Source: UBA668 sp039796575 (GTDB lineage Bacteria > Actinomycetota > Acidimicrobiia > Acidimicrobiales > Ilumatobacteraceae). Taken from it: DNA of 64,000 nucleotides. The notes beneath the pieces were generated by a model that did not search any database, was not told the DNA's origin, and worked only from the letters and a program-made list of their open reading frames with translations. This document shows, in pieces, positions 45,205 through 52,802 of this stretch (position 1 is the stretch's first letter; each line of letters begins with the position of its first letter). The stretch lies in NCBI GenBank assembly GCA_039796575.1, contig JBDKJP010000125.1, positions 1 through 64,000 on the forward strand. The letters run 5' to 3'. The position numbers and the translations under genes were made by a program.

Positions 45205-45900
45205 ATGCGCATCCTCGTCGTCGAGGACGAGCTCGATCTCGCCTCCGCCATCGCCATCGGTCTGCGCCGCGACGGGTACGCCGTCGACGTCGCGGCCGAC
45301 GGCACCACCGCACTCGACCGCGTGGTCGTCACCCCGTACGACCTCGTGTGCCTCGACCTCAACCTGCCCGACACCGACGGCCTCGACCTGTGCCGGCAGA
45401 TCGTCACGATGCCCACCGTCGACGGCACCGCGGTGCCGCGCATCATCATGCTCACGGCGCGCGGCAGCATCGACGACCGCATCCTCGGTCTCGACCACGG
45501 CGCCGACGACTACCTCGTGAAGCCGTTCGCACTCGGGGAACTGGCCGCACGGGTGCGTGCGCTGCTGCGCCGCGACACCACGGTGTCGAGCGCCGTCGTG
45601 GAACGCAACGGCATCGAGCTCGACACCGGTCGGCACGAGGTGCGCGTCCACGGCGCCACCACCGACCTCACCGCGAAGGAGTTCGCGCTGCTGCGCTGGT
45701 TCCTGCTGCACCCGCACGACGTGCACAGCGCCGAGCGTCTGCTCGAGCACGTGTGGGACGAGCACGCCGACCCGTTCACCAACACCGTGCGCGTCACGCT
45801 CAGCAACCTGCGCCGCAAGCTCGCCGACGCGGGTGCGCCCGACGCGATCGAGACCCTGCCCGGCCGCGGCTACCGCTGGCGCGAGCTGCAACCCGCATGA
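45205..45900 (+). CDS. OmpR-family response regulator (MprA-like)
   Basis: A 231-residue two-domain regulator. The receiver begins MRILVVEDE and has the phospho-acceptor D51 in CLDLNLPDTDG, Thr in IIMLTARG and Lys in YLVKPFALGEL. The C-terminal winged helix includes LTAKEFALLRWFLLH and VRVTLSNLRRKLADAG. The ATG at 45205 matches the family start; an in-frame ATG at 45133 adds 24 unrelated residues. The stop overlaps the kinase start (ATGA at 45897-45900). Gene order regulator-kinase-HtrA protease is that of mycobacterial mprA-mprB-pepD, which senses envelope stress. Targets here probably include the downstream protease gene (inference). Confidence 0.92.
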   Translation: MRILVVEDELDLASAIAIGLRRDGYAVDVAADGTTALDRVVVTPYDLVCLDLNLPDTDGLDLCRQIVTMPTVDGTAVPRIIMLTARGSIDDRILGLDHGADDYLVKPFALGELAARVRALLRRDTTVSSAVVERNGIELDTGRHEVRVHGATTDLTAKEFALLRWFLLHPHDVHSAERLLEHVWDEHADPFTNTVRVTLSNLRRKLADAGAPDAIETLPGRGYRWRELQPA

Positions 45901-47018
45901 GCACCGCACGCCACCGTGCGCTGCGCACCCGCCTCGCGGTGGGCATCGCGCTGTCGACCATCGTCGTCGTGCTCGTGGCCGGCGGCGTCACGGCCGCGCT
46001 CACCGAGTGGCGCGCCGACGACTCCGTCGCCGAACCGCAGATCGGTGCCGCGCAGGTCAACGGCGTGCCCGTGGTGGTGGTCACCGAGGCCGGTGACCAC
46101 CACGGGGCGGGCGACGCTCGACGTGCGGCACTCGGCTGGATGCTGGTCGCGCTCGCCGCGTCGGTGGTGCCCGGTGTCGCCGTCGGCTGGTTCGTGTCGG
46201 GTCGGCTGATGCGGCCGCTCGACGACGCGATGGCCCGCGCCGAGGCCGACGAACGCGATCGCAAGCGTCGGCTCGACGAGGTGATCCACGAGCTGCGCAC
46301 CCCGCTCGCGGTCGCGGGCACCAACCTCGAGCTCGCCGCCGACGACCACACGCTCGACGACGACACGCGGCACCTCATCGACGCGGCCCGCCGCGCCGCC
46401 GATCGGATGCGACGCACCGTCGACGACCTCGCCGAGCACGGCAGCCTGCAGGTGTCGACCAAGGACGGCCTCGACCTCGCGGCCGAGTGCCGTGCCGTCG
46501 TGGCCGAGCACACCGGCCCGGCCCGCGCCCGAGCCATCCATCTCCTCGCCGTCGGTGCGCATCGCCTGCCCGTGCCGGAGGGCGATCGGGCAGCGGTGCG
46601 CACGGCGCTCGGCAACCTCACGTCGAACGCGGTGCGCCTCGCCCCCGGCGGCAGCACCATCACCGTCAGCTGCGGCGCCACCAACGAGTGGGCGTGGGCC
46701 GCCGTCAGCGACGAAGGGCCGGGCATCGTCGCCCGTCACCACGCCCACGTGTTCGAACGCGGCTGGCGCGGCCGCCACGACCGCGACCGTGATCGCGGCG
46801 AGCAGCAACGCGGCCTCGGCCTCACCATCACCCGTCAGTTGGTGGAGGCCCACGGTGGCGTGGTCACGGTCGAGAGCGAGGAAGGTCTCGGCTCGACGTT
46901 CGCGCTGTGGCTGCCGCTGTCACCCACCGCCGCCGACCACGACGTGATCGCCGCCGACCGGGTGCACCCCGCGATCCGGCCGTGGGCCGCACGCGTCGAC
47001 ACGCCCGTCGGCGTTTGA
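45897..47018 (+). CDS. Membrane sensor histidine kinase (MprB-like)
   Basis: A 373-residue sensor kinase. Two membrane helices (about residues 13-34 and 79-101) flank a short extracytoplasmic loop of ~45 residues containing VNGVPVVVVTEAGDHHG. HAMP-like linker, then H-box IHELRTPLAV (H131), N-box NLTSNAVRLAPGG, and ATP-binding DEGPGIV, QQRGLGLTI and GSTFALWLPL. The sensing loop is shorter than in MprB (which has ~110 residues), so the stimulus may be within the membrane or through a partner. The ATG overlaps the regulator stop; the protease gene follows after 62 nt. Confidence 0.92.
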   Translation: MSTARHRALRTRLAVGIALSTIVVVLVAGGVTAALTEWRADDSVAEPQIGAAQVNGVPVVVVTEAGDHHGAGDARRAALGWMLVALAASVVPGVAVGWFVSGRLMRPLDDAMARAEADERDRKRRLDEVIHELRTPLAVAGTNLELAADDHTLDDDTRHLIDAARRAADRMRRTVDDLAEHGSLQVSTKDGLDLAAECRAVVAEHTGPARARAIHLLAVGAHRLPVPEGDRAAVRTALGNLTSNAVRLAPGGSTITVSCGATNEWAWAAVSDEGPGIVARHHAHVFERGWRGRHDRDRDRGEQQRGLGLTITRQLVEAHGGVVTVESEEGLGSTFALWLPLSPTAADHDVIAADRVHPAIRPWAARVDTPVGV

Positions 47019-47080
47019 CGCCCGCTTTACACGCGCTCGCGCATCATCTCCCCCGACCCCCGTTCCACGAGGAAACGCAC

Positions 47081-48277
47081 ATGACCCTGCTCGACGACCG
47101 TCCGACTCCGCAGATCCCCCGCCGCAGCTGGCGCGACCTGCCCGCCGCGCCGCCCGTGGCCGACCTGCTGCCGCCGCCCGACCCGAGCACGTACGTGCCG
47201 CCGATCGCCACCGCCACCCCGTACGACGCGATGGCCGACGTGACCGACGCGATGCCGCGCACCACCGACGAGACCACGCAGTACGCACTGCCGACGACCG
47301 GCGAGGTCGACCAGCAGCGCCGCGGCCGCAAGTGGCTGGCCGCGACCGTCGTGGCCGTGCTCGCCGCCACCGGTGTGGCGTGGGCGTTGAACGGCGACGA
47401 CAGCGCGAGCAGCACAACCCCCACGGTGCAGCCGTCGTCGAACGGTGCCGCCGACCCGGCCGCGGTCGCCCGCGCGCTCGGCCCGGCCGTCGTGCAGATC
47501 AACGTCAGCATGGGCCTCGGCTCCGGCGTCATCTACGACGCGAGCGGCCTCATCCTCACCGCCCACCACGTGGTCGCGAACGACGACGTGGTGAGTGTGA
47601 AGCTGGCCGACGGCCGCGAACTGCCCGGCCGCGTGGTCGCACGTGCACCCGAGAAGGACCTCGCGATCGTCAGCCTCGACAACGCCGAGAACCTCGACGC
47701 GGCACCCATCGCCGAGCCGAACAGCGTCGAGGTCGGCGAGCCGGCCATCGCGCTCGGCAGCCCCTTCGGCTACACGGCCAGCGTGACCGCCGGCATCATC
47801 AGCGGCCTCGACCGTGAGCTCGAGACCGAGAACGGTGTGCTCACCGGCCTCATCCAGACCGACGCCCCCATCAACCCGGGCAACTCGGGCGGCCCGCTGG
47901 CCGACGCCGAGGGCAAGGTGATCGGCATCAACACCGCCATCGCCAGCATGAGCGGCGGCAACGACGGCGTCGGCTTCGCCGTGCCGGTGCCCGACTTCCA
48001 GAGCCTGTTCGACGAGGTGCAGGCGAACGGCGGGGCCGATGCACCCACCGTGCCCGCCCCCGAGGGCAACGGCGGCGGTCTCGGCAGCATCCCCGGCCTC
48101 GGCGACATCCCGGGCCTCGACGAGCTGCCCGGCCTCGACGAGATGCTCGACGAACTGCTCGACGGCGCCGAGGTGCCCCAGGAGCTGCAGAACATGCTCG
48201 ACGAGCTGTTCGGCGAGCTGCCCGGCGGCACCGACCCGAACCAGAACCCCGACTCCAGCGAGGACCAGAACCCGTGA
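47081..48277 (+). CDS. Membrane-anchored HtrA/PepD-like serine protease without PDZ
   Basis: A 398-residue protein. The N-terminal ~80 residues are Pro-rich and cytoplasmic, residues 84-103 form a membrane anchor, and a trypsin-like domain follows outside. The catalytic triad is H163 (LTAHHVV), D193 (EKDLAIV) and S269 (INPGNSGGP). The family's usual C-terminal PDZ domain is missing. In its place is a ~70-residue tail of Gly/Leu/Asp repeats (IPGLGDIPGLDELPGLDEML) ending in a polar stretch. Ribosome site GAGGAAA precedes ATG 47081. Together with the two-component genes it resembles the MprAB-PepD envelope quality-control set. The repetitive tail may be a substitute substrate or partner contact. 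Confidence 0.9.
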   Translation: MTLLDDRPTPQIPRRSWRDLPAAPPVADLLPPPDPSTYVPPIATATPYDAMADVTDAMPRTTDETTQYALPTTGEVDQQRRGRKWLAATVVAVLAATGVAWALNGDDSASSTTPTVQPSSNGAADPAAVARALGPAVVQINVSMGLGSGVIYDASGLILTAHHVVANDDVVSVKLADGRELPGRVVARAPEKDLAIVSLDNAENLDAAPIAEPNSVEVGEPAIALGSPFGYTASVTAGIISGLDRELETENGVLTGLIQTDAPINPGNSGGPLADAEGKVIGINTAIASMSGGNDGVGFAVPVPDFQSLFDEVQANGGADAPTVPAPEGNGGGLGSIPGLGDIPGLDELPGLDEMLDELLDGAEVPQELQNMLDELFGELPGGTDPNQNPDSSEDQNP

Positions 48278-49335
48278 CCGTCATCGACACCACCGCTCCC
48301 CACTCGTCGACCGCGGTCGACGGCATCGACTGGACGCTCGCGGGTGACCAGCTCCAGCAGCTGCTCGCCGAGCTGCGCCGTGTGATCGTGGGCCAGGACC
48401 GCGTGCTCGAGCGTGTGCTCGTGGCGCTGCTGGCCGGCGGCCACTGCCTGCTCGAGGGCGTCCCCGGGCTGGGCAAGACGCTCACCGTGAGCACGCTCGC
48501 GAAGACGCTCGGCGGCACGTTCACCCGCATCCAGTTCACACCCGACCTGTTGCCGTCCGACGTCGTCGGCACCCGCGTGTACCGCCCCTCGACCGAACGG
48601 TTCGACGTGGAGTTCGGCCCGGTGTTCGCGAACTTCGTGCTCGCCGACGAGATCAACCGCGCGCCCGCGAAGGTGCAGAGCGCGCTGCTCGAGGTGATGG
48701 CCGAACGTCAGGTCAGCCTCGGCGGCACCACGTACCCGCTGCCGAAGCCGTTCCTCGTGCTCGCCACGCAGAACCCGATCGAGAGCGAAGGCGTGTACCC
48801 GCTGCCCGAGGCGCAGCGCGACCGCTTCCTGCTGCGCATCCCCGTCGACTACCCGACCGGTGCCGAGGAGCACGAGATCGTCAACCGTGCCCGCCGCACC
48901 GCGGTGGAGCCGCAGACGGTGCTGAGCATCGACGACGTGCTGCGCCTCCAGGCCGCGGCACGCGCGGTCGACGTCGACCCGGCCGTGCAGGACTACGCGG
49001 TGCGCCTCGTGCTCGCCACCCGCGACCCGAAGGCCCACGGCCTGCCGCTCGAGGGCCTGCTCGCCTACGGCGCCAGCCCGCGCGCCAGCATCGGCCTCAT
49101 CCACGCCGGCCGTGCGATCGCGCTGCTGCGCGGCCGCGACCACCTCCTCCCCCAGGACATCTACGACGTCGCCTACGACGTGTTGAACCACCGCCTCGTG
49201 CTGTCGTTCGACGCGGTTGCCGACGACGTGACGGTCGACGACGTGCTGGTGACGCTGCTCACCCACGTGGTCGCGCCGCGGATGTCGTCGACGGAGCTCG
49301 CCGCCCGCGCGGCGGTCCGTCGACTGCGCTCATGA
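48274..49335 (+). CDS. MoxR-type AAA+ ATPase
   Basis: A 353-residue MoxR ATPase. Walker A is GVPGLGKT (62-69), Walker B LADEINRAP, sensor 1 LATQNPIESEG with YPLPEAQRDRFLLRI, and the C-terminal lid SPRASIGLIHAGRAIALL. MoxR proteins act as chaperones with VWA-domain partners; DUF58 and VWA genes follow directly, the standard arrangement. The GTG start overlaps the protease stop (GTGA, 48274-48277), linking this set to the stress-protease operon. The first ~20 residues are divergent. Confidence 0.94.
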   Translation: MTVIDTTAPHSSTAVDGIDWTLAGDQLQQLLAELRRVIVGQDRVLERVLVALLAGGHCLLEGVPGLGKTLTVSTLAKTLGGTFTRIQFTPDLLPSDVVGTRVYRPSTERFDVEFGPVFANFVLADEINRAPAKVQSALLEVMAERQVSLGGTTYPLPKPFLVLATQNPIESEGVYPLPEAQRDRFLLRIPVDYPTGAEEHEIVNRARRTAVEPQTVLSIDDVLRLQAAARAVDVDPAVQDYAVRLVLATRDPKAHGLPLEGLLAYGASPRASIGLIHAGRAIALLRGRDHLLPQDIYDVAYDVLNHRLVLSFDAVADDVTVDDVLVTLLTHVVAPRMSSTELAARAAVRRLRS

Positions 49336-49348
49336 TCCGGGTCGTCCG

Positions 49349-50323
49349 ATGACGATCGACACGGATCACCCGGCGTCGCCCAGCGGCCTCCCGTACCGCA
49401 GGGCGCGCCTCGCATCACCGTCGACTGCGCCGCTCGATCGGCTGCAGCTCACGGTGATGCGCAGGATCGACGGGCTGCTCGCCGGCGACCACGCCGGCCT
49501 GCTGCCCGGCCACGGCACCGAGCGCGGCGAAGCCCGCCCGTACGTGCCCGGCGACGACCCCCGCCACATCGACTGGGCCGTCACCGCGCGCACCAACGAC
49601 CCGCACGTGCGCGACACCATCAGCGACCACGAGCTCGAGCTGTGGATCGTGTTCGACGCGTCGGCCAGCACCGCGTTCGGCACCGGCCGCAGCACGAAGC
49701 ACGAGCTCGGCTGGTGCGCTGCCGGTGCGTTCGCGCTGCTCGCCGGTCGCGGCGGCAACCGCGTCGGCGCCGTGCGTTCGTCGAGCAGCCACGGTCACTT
49801 CACGCCCGCCCGATCGGGCCGCAACCACGTGGCCGCGCTGCTGGCCGGGCTGCGGCCCGAGCCGGAGGACGGGGACGACGCCGATCTCGGTCAGGCGCTC
49901 GAACGGCTCCGCCGCACCGCACACGGTCGCGGCATGGTGGTGGTCGTCAGCGACTTCCACGGCGAGCCCACCTGGGAGCGTCCGCTGCGCGCCGTCGCCG
50001 CACGGCACGAGGTGATCGCCGTCCAGGTCGCCGACCTCCGCGAGTTCGAACTCCCCGACGTCGGCCTCATCGCCGTGGTCGACCCCGAGACCGGCCGGCG
50101 GCGCATGGTCGACACCGCCGACGCCACGATGCGCGACCGCTACGCGCGGCTCGCCGCCCGACGCCAGGACGCACTGACGACCCGACTGGGTCAGGTGGGC
50201 GCCGACCATCTGCTGCTGCGCACCGACCGCGACTGGGTGTTCGACCTCGTCCGCTTCGTCTCGTCGCGCCGCACCCGCCGTGCCGCCGCACGTCCCCGCA
50301 ACGCCGCCCCCACAAGGACCTGA
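49349..50323 (+). CDS. DUF58 domain protein
   Basis: A 324-residue soluble protein with the DUF58 core GHGTERGEARPYVPGDDPRHIDWAVTARTNDPHVRD (key block RPYVPGDDPRHIDW) and a VWA-like fold after it, where the MIDAS-type motif is FDASASTAFG. The C-terminal part has RGMVVVVSDFHGEPTWERPL. DUF58 proteins accompany MoxR and are thought to take part in assembling or maturing envelope or enzyme complexes. Starts 13 bp after moxR and ends 3 bp before the VWA gene, so it is in the same operon. The basic tail RRTRRAAARPRNAAPTRT is unusual but not a known signal. Confidence 0.9.
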   Translation: MTIDTDHPASPSGLPYRRARLASPSTAPLDRLQLTVMRRIDGLLAGDHAGLLPGHGTERGEARPYVPGDDPRHIDWAVTARTNDPHVRDTISDHELELWIVFDASASTAFGTGRSTKHELGWCAAGAFALLAGRGGNRVGAVRSSSSHGHFTPARSGRNHVAALLAGLRPEPEDGDDADLGQALERLRRTAHGRGMVVVVSDFHGEPTWERPLRAVAARHEVIAVQVADLREFELPDVGLIAVVDPETGRRRMVDTADATMRDRYARLAARRQDALTTRLGQVGADHLLLRTDRDWVFDLVRFVSSRRTRRAAARPRNAAPTRT

Positions 50324-50326
50324 CCC

Positions 50327-51313
50327 ATGCGCGACTTCGCCTTCCTCGCCCCCGCCCGCCTGCTGCTGCTCGTCGTCCCGATCGCGCTCGGCATCGCCTA
50401 CCTGCTGCTGCAGGCCCGGCGCCGCCGCTACGCGCTGCGCTTCACCACGCTCGACCTGCTCGACGAGGTGGCGCCCGACCGGCCGGGTTGGCGTCGTCAC
50501 CTCCCGGCCGTCGTGCTGCTCGTCGGTGTCGTGGTGGCCGCCCTCGCAGTCGCCAAACCGGCCGTGGCGAAGGAGACCGAGGAGCCGCAACGCATCGTCG
50601 TCCTCGCCATCGACACCTCGCTGTCGATGCAGGCGACCGACGTCGCACCGTCGCGCGTCGACGCCGCGAAGGCGTCGGCGATGGAGTTCCTGAAGACGGT
50701 GCCCGACGGCGTGGCCGTCGGCGTCGTCGGCTTCGATTCACGCGCCCGCCAACTGATCGCCCCCACCACCAACCTCGCCGCAGTGCAGCGCACGATCGAG
50801 AAGGCGAAGCTCGGCCAGGGGACGGCCATCGGCGAGGCCGTGTTCCTCGCGCTGGACAGCATCGAGACCGCTGCCGACCAGCTCCAGACCGCCGGCGGGG
50901 TCGCGACGGAGGGGGCCGATCCCGCCGGCACCATCGTGCTGCTGAGCGATGGTGAGACCACCGACGGCCGCCCGAACGACGAGGCCGCTGCTGCCGCGAA
51001 GGAGCAGGGCATCGCGGTGAACACCATCGCGTTCGGCACCAACGGCGGCTACGTGGAGGACCCGAGCACCGGCGAGAAGGTGAACGTGCCGGTCAACGAG
51101 CAGGCCCTCGCCGAGGTGGCCCGCAGCACCGGCGGGCAGGCCCTGCGCGCCGAGACCGCCGACGAGCTCGCGTCGATCTACGAACGGCTCGGCCGCAGCG
51201 TGGTGGTGGAGGTGCAGCGCGAGGAGGTCACCGACTGGTTCGCCGCGATCGCCGTGCTGCTGCTCGCCGCCGCGGCCACCGGCAGCCTCCTCTGGTTCGG
51301 CCGCCTCCCCTGA
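50327..51313 (+). CDS. BatA-like VWA domain membrane protein
   Basis: A 328-residue protein of the BatA/YfbK sort. Two N-terminal membrane helices (about 8-27 and 60-78), a von Willebrand A domain with MIDAS AIDTSLSMQA and VLLSDGETTDGRPND, and a third C-terminal helix (WFAAIAVLLLAAAATGSLLWF). It is the membrane-anchored client or partner of the MoxR ATPase encoded at 48274. Only one VWA gene follows here; BatB/BatC and TPR genes seen in other phyla are missing. The stop is followed after 35 bp by a long hairpin. Confidence 0.9.
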   Translation: MRDFAFLAPARLLLLVVPIALGIAYLLLQARRRRYALRFTTLDLLDEVAPDRPGWRRHLPAVVLLVGVVVAALAVAKPAVAKETEEPQRIVVLAIDTSLSMQATDVAPSRVDAAKASAMEFLKTVPDGVAVGVVGFDSRARQLIAPTTNLAAVQRTIEKAKLGQGTAIGEAVFLALDSIETAADQLQTAGGVATEGADPAGTIVLLSDGETTDGRPNDEAAAAAKEQGIAVNTIAFGTNGGYVEDPSTGEKVNVPVNEQALAEVARSTGGQALRAETADELASIYERLGRSVVVEVQREEVTDWFAAIAVLLLAAAATGSLLWFGRLP

Positions 51314-51348
51314 GCTGGTGAGCTTCTGGGCGTGTTTCGTCCCAGCGC

Positions 51349-51401
51349 GGCTTCTGGTCGGTCTCCGTCCCGGAAACCGGGACGGAGACCGACCAGAAGC
51401 C
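51349..51401. terminator. Perfect hairpin, 25-bp arms with AAA loop
   Basis: Arms 51349-51373 and 51377-51401 are fully complementary and separated by AAA; the inner stem is TCCCGG-AAA-CCGGGA. It sits between the convergent ends of the VWA gene (51313) and the CMD-like gene (51407), a bidirectional-terminator position. A partial copy of an arm, TTCTGGGCGTGTTTCGTCCC, precedes it at 51324-51343. A second hairpin with the same core and outer TTCTGG/CCAGAA ends, but different middle base pairs, is at 52080-52126. Confidence 0.85.
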
Positions 51402-51406
51402 CTCGC

Positions 51407-52057
51407 TCAGTCGTCGGTGGGGCGGCTGATGGCCGCGCCGACGTCGAAGCCGGCGAACCCCTCGGGCGCCGCGACCTCCACGATCGGCTCGTCGCGGTCG
51501 TCGAACTCCAGCCGCAACGCACGCGTCATGGTGGCGTGCATCTCGTACATCGCCGTGATGTAGGTGAGCTCGAGGATCTCCTCGTCGGACAGGTGTGCCT
51601 TCAACGCGTCGAACACCGCGTCGGGCACCCGCCCACCGTCGTACACGAGGCAGTCGGTGTAGGCGAGCACCGCGCGCTGCACCGGTGAGAACACCTCGCT
51701 CGTCGACCATGCGGGGATTGCCGCGATCATCTCCTCGCTCATCCCGAGCGCGCGGCAGCTCTTGCAGTGCTGCGAGAACACGAACTGGCTGCCGCGCGCC
51801 CAGCCGGCGCGGGTCTGGCCCAGTTCGCGGAGCACCGGGTCGAGCAGACGGCTCGGGCTGCGGTAGAGCCCGAACCCCTGCACCGAGTGCCGCAGCACGT
51901 CGGGCACCAGCGCGAACACCGTCCACCAGTCGCCGGGCGTGCCGGTCTCGGTGCCGGGCTCGTCGACCGGGTCGCGGTCACCGAAGAGGTGGTCGTACAT
52001 CTGCAGCGTCAGCGGATCGGTGGTCTCGCTGCGGCGGACCTCACGCAACCTGGGCAT
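51407..52057 (-). CDS. Carboxymuconolactone decarboxylase-like protein (second)
   Basis: A 216-residue helical protein of the CMD superfamily. The central block LGQTRAGWARGSQFVFSQHCKSCRAL has a CxxC pair (CKSC) near the family's catalytic position, unlike the copy at 17599-18153. It continues VFSPVQRAVLAYTDCLVYDGG and LTYITAMYEMHATMTRAL. CxxC allows AhpD-type disulfide chemistry, so an alkyl-hydroperoxidase-like or redox role is possible. ATG 52057 has AAGGAG 6 nt upstream. The upstream hairpin ends 23 bp before the start and could lie in its leader. Confidence 0.85.
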   Translation of the reverse strand: MPRLREVRRSETTDPLTLQMYDHLFGDRDPVDEPGTETGTPGDWWTVFALVPDVLRHSVQGFGLYRSPSRLLDPVLRELGQTRAGWARGSQFVFSQHCKSCRALGMSEEMIAAIPAWSTSEVFSPVQRAVLAYTDCLVYDGGRVPDAVFDALKAHLSDEEILELTYITAMYEMHATMTRALRLEFDDRDEPIVEVAAPEGFAGFDVGAAISRPTDD

Positions 52058-52079
52058 CGTCACTCCTTCGGAAAACGGG

Positions 52080-52126
52080 TTCTGGGCGTGTTGCGTCCCG
52101 GAAACCGGGACGCAACACGCCCAGAA
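52080..52126. terminator. Perfect hairpin, 22-bp arms with AAA loop
   Basis: Arms 52080-52101 and 52105-52126 pair perfectly around AAA, again with the core TCCCGG-AAA-CCGGGA and ends TTCTGG/CCAGAA, as in the hairpin at 51349-51401. A lone arm copy follows at 52134-52154 in the opposite sense. It lies after the low-complexity gene (stop 52173, minus strand) and before the CMD-like gene, so it can terminate the first transcript or fold in the leader of the second. Confidence 0.85.
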
Positions 52127-52172
52127 GCGAATTCGGGACGAATCACGCCCAGAAAGTCTGGCTGACCGGGGC

Positions 52173-52643
52173 TCAGTCGTCCGAGCCGTGGCCGCCGTGG
52201 TCGTCCGAGCCGCTGTCGTCGCCGCCGCGGCCGCGACCACGGCCGTGACCGCCGTCGTCGTCGCTGTCGTCGTCGATGGTGTTCGACGTGGCGGTGTTGC
52301 CGGTGCTGACCTCGGTGGCGTCGTCGGCGCCGTGACCGCCGTGGCGACGGCCGTGGTCGTCGATCGAGTTGGCGGTGCTGTTCGACGTCTCGGTGCTGTT
52401 CGAGGTCTCGGTGCTGTTGGCCGTGCTGTTCGAGGTCTCGGTGCTGTTCGACGTGGCGGTCGTGTTCGACGTGGCAGTCGAGTTGGGGGTCTCGGTCGAG
52501 TTCGACACCGAGGCGACCGTGGCGGGCACGATCTCCGGGCGGGAGGAACCGGCACCGGCGGCGGCGAAGCCGGCGGCGCCGAAGAGGACAATGCCGGTGA
52601 TGGTGCTGACGATGACGGTGCGGCGGCTGGTCTTGCTGTTCAT
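52173..52643 (-). CDS. Secreted low-complexity N/S/T-repeat protein
   Basis: A 156-residue exported protein of no known family. The signal peptide is within residues 1-31 (VIVSTITGIVLFGAAGFAAAG). The middle is a hexapeptide-like repeat of N-S-T-E-T-S / N-S-T-A, about residues 45-95. The tail is rich in Asp, Gly and His (DDDSDDDGGHGRGRGRGGDD, GGHG), which could bind metal ions. ATG 52643 follows CAGGAG. Asn/Ser/Thr repeats could be glycosylated; not provable here. Function unknown; a wall-associated or matrix peptide is possible. Confidence 0.75.
   Translation of the reverse strand: MNSKTSRRTVIVSTITGIVLFGAAGFAAAGAGSSRPEIVPATVASVSNSTETPNSTATSNTTATSNSTETSNSTANSTETSNSTETSNSTANSIDDHGRRHGGHGADDATEVSTGNTATSNTIDDDSDDDGGHGRGRGRGGDDSGSDDHGGHGSDD
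52375..52512. repeat. Imperfect 18-bp tandem repeat in the N/S/T gene
   Basis: About seven imperfect copies of an 18-bp unit, GTGCTGTTCGAGGTCTCG on the plus strand, with one 12-bp short unit at 52411-52422. All units are multiples of three, so copy-number change would lengthen or shorten the N/S/T repeat without breaking the frame. Confidence 0.85.
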
Positions 52644-52802
52644 GGTGGGCTCCTGTGTGGTGGTTGCGATCGGGGAACACCGAGGACACGACCACCGCGG
52701 ACGAAACGTTTTGTCCCTTCCCGTTCTTGGAAAACCCCTCTCGTCGTCTTGGAAAACCTTGCCGACCCGTGCACGTCCGCGTGACGCCCGTAGGGTGGAA
52801 CG

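Noticed and set aside
48274..51313. MoxR-VWA anti-phage (ternary) defence system
   Set aside because: DUF58 and a BatA-like membrane VWA protein with an upstream stress protease fit the housekeeping MoxR arrangement; no effector gene is present.
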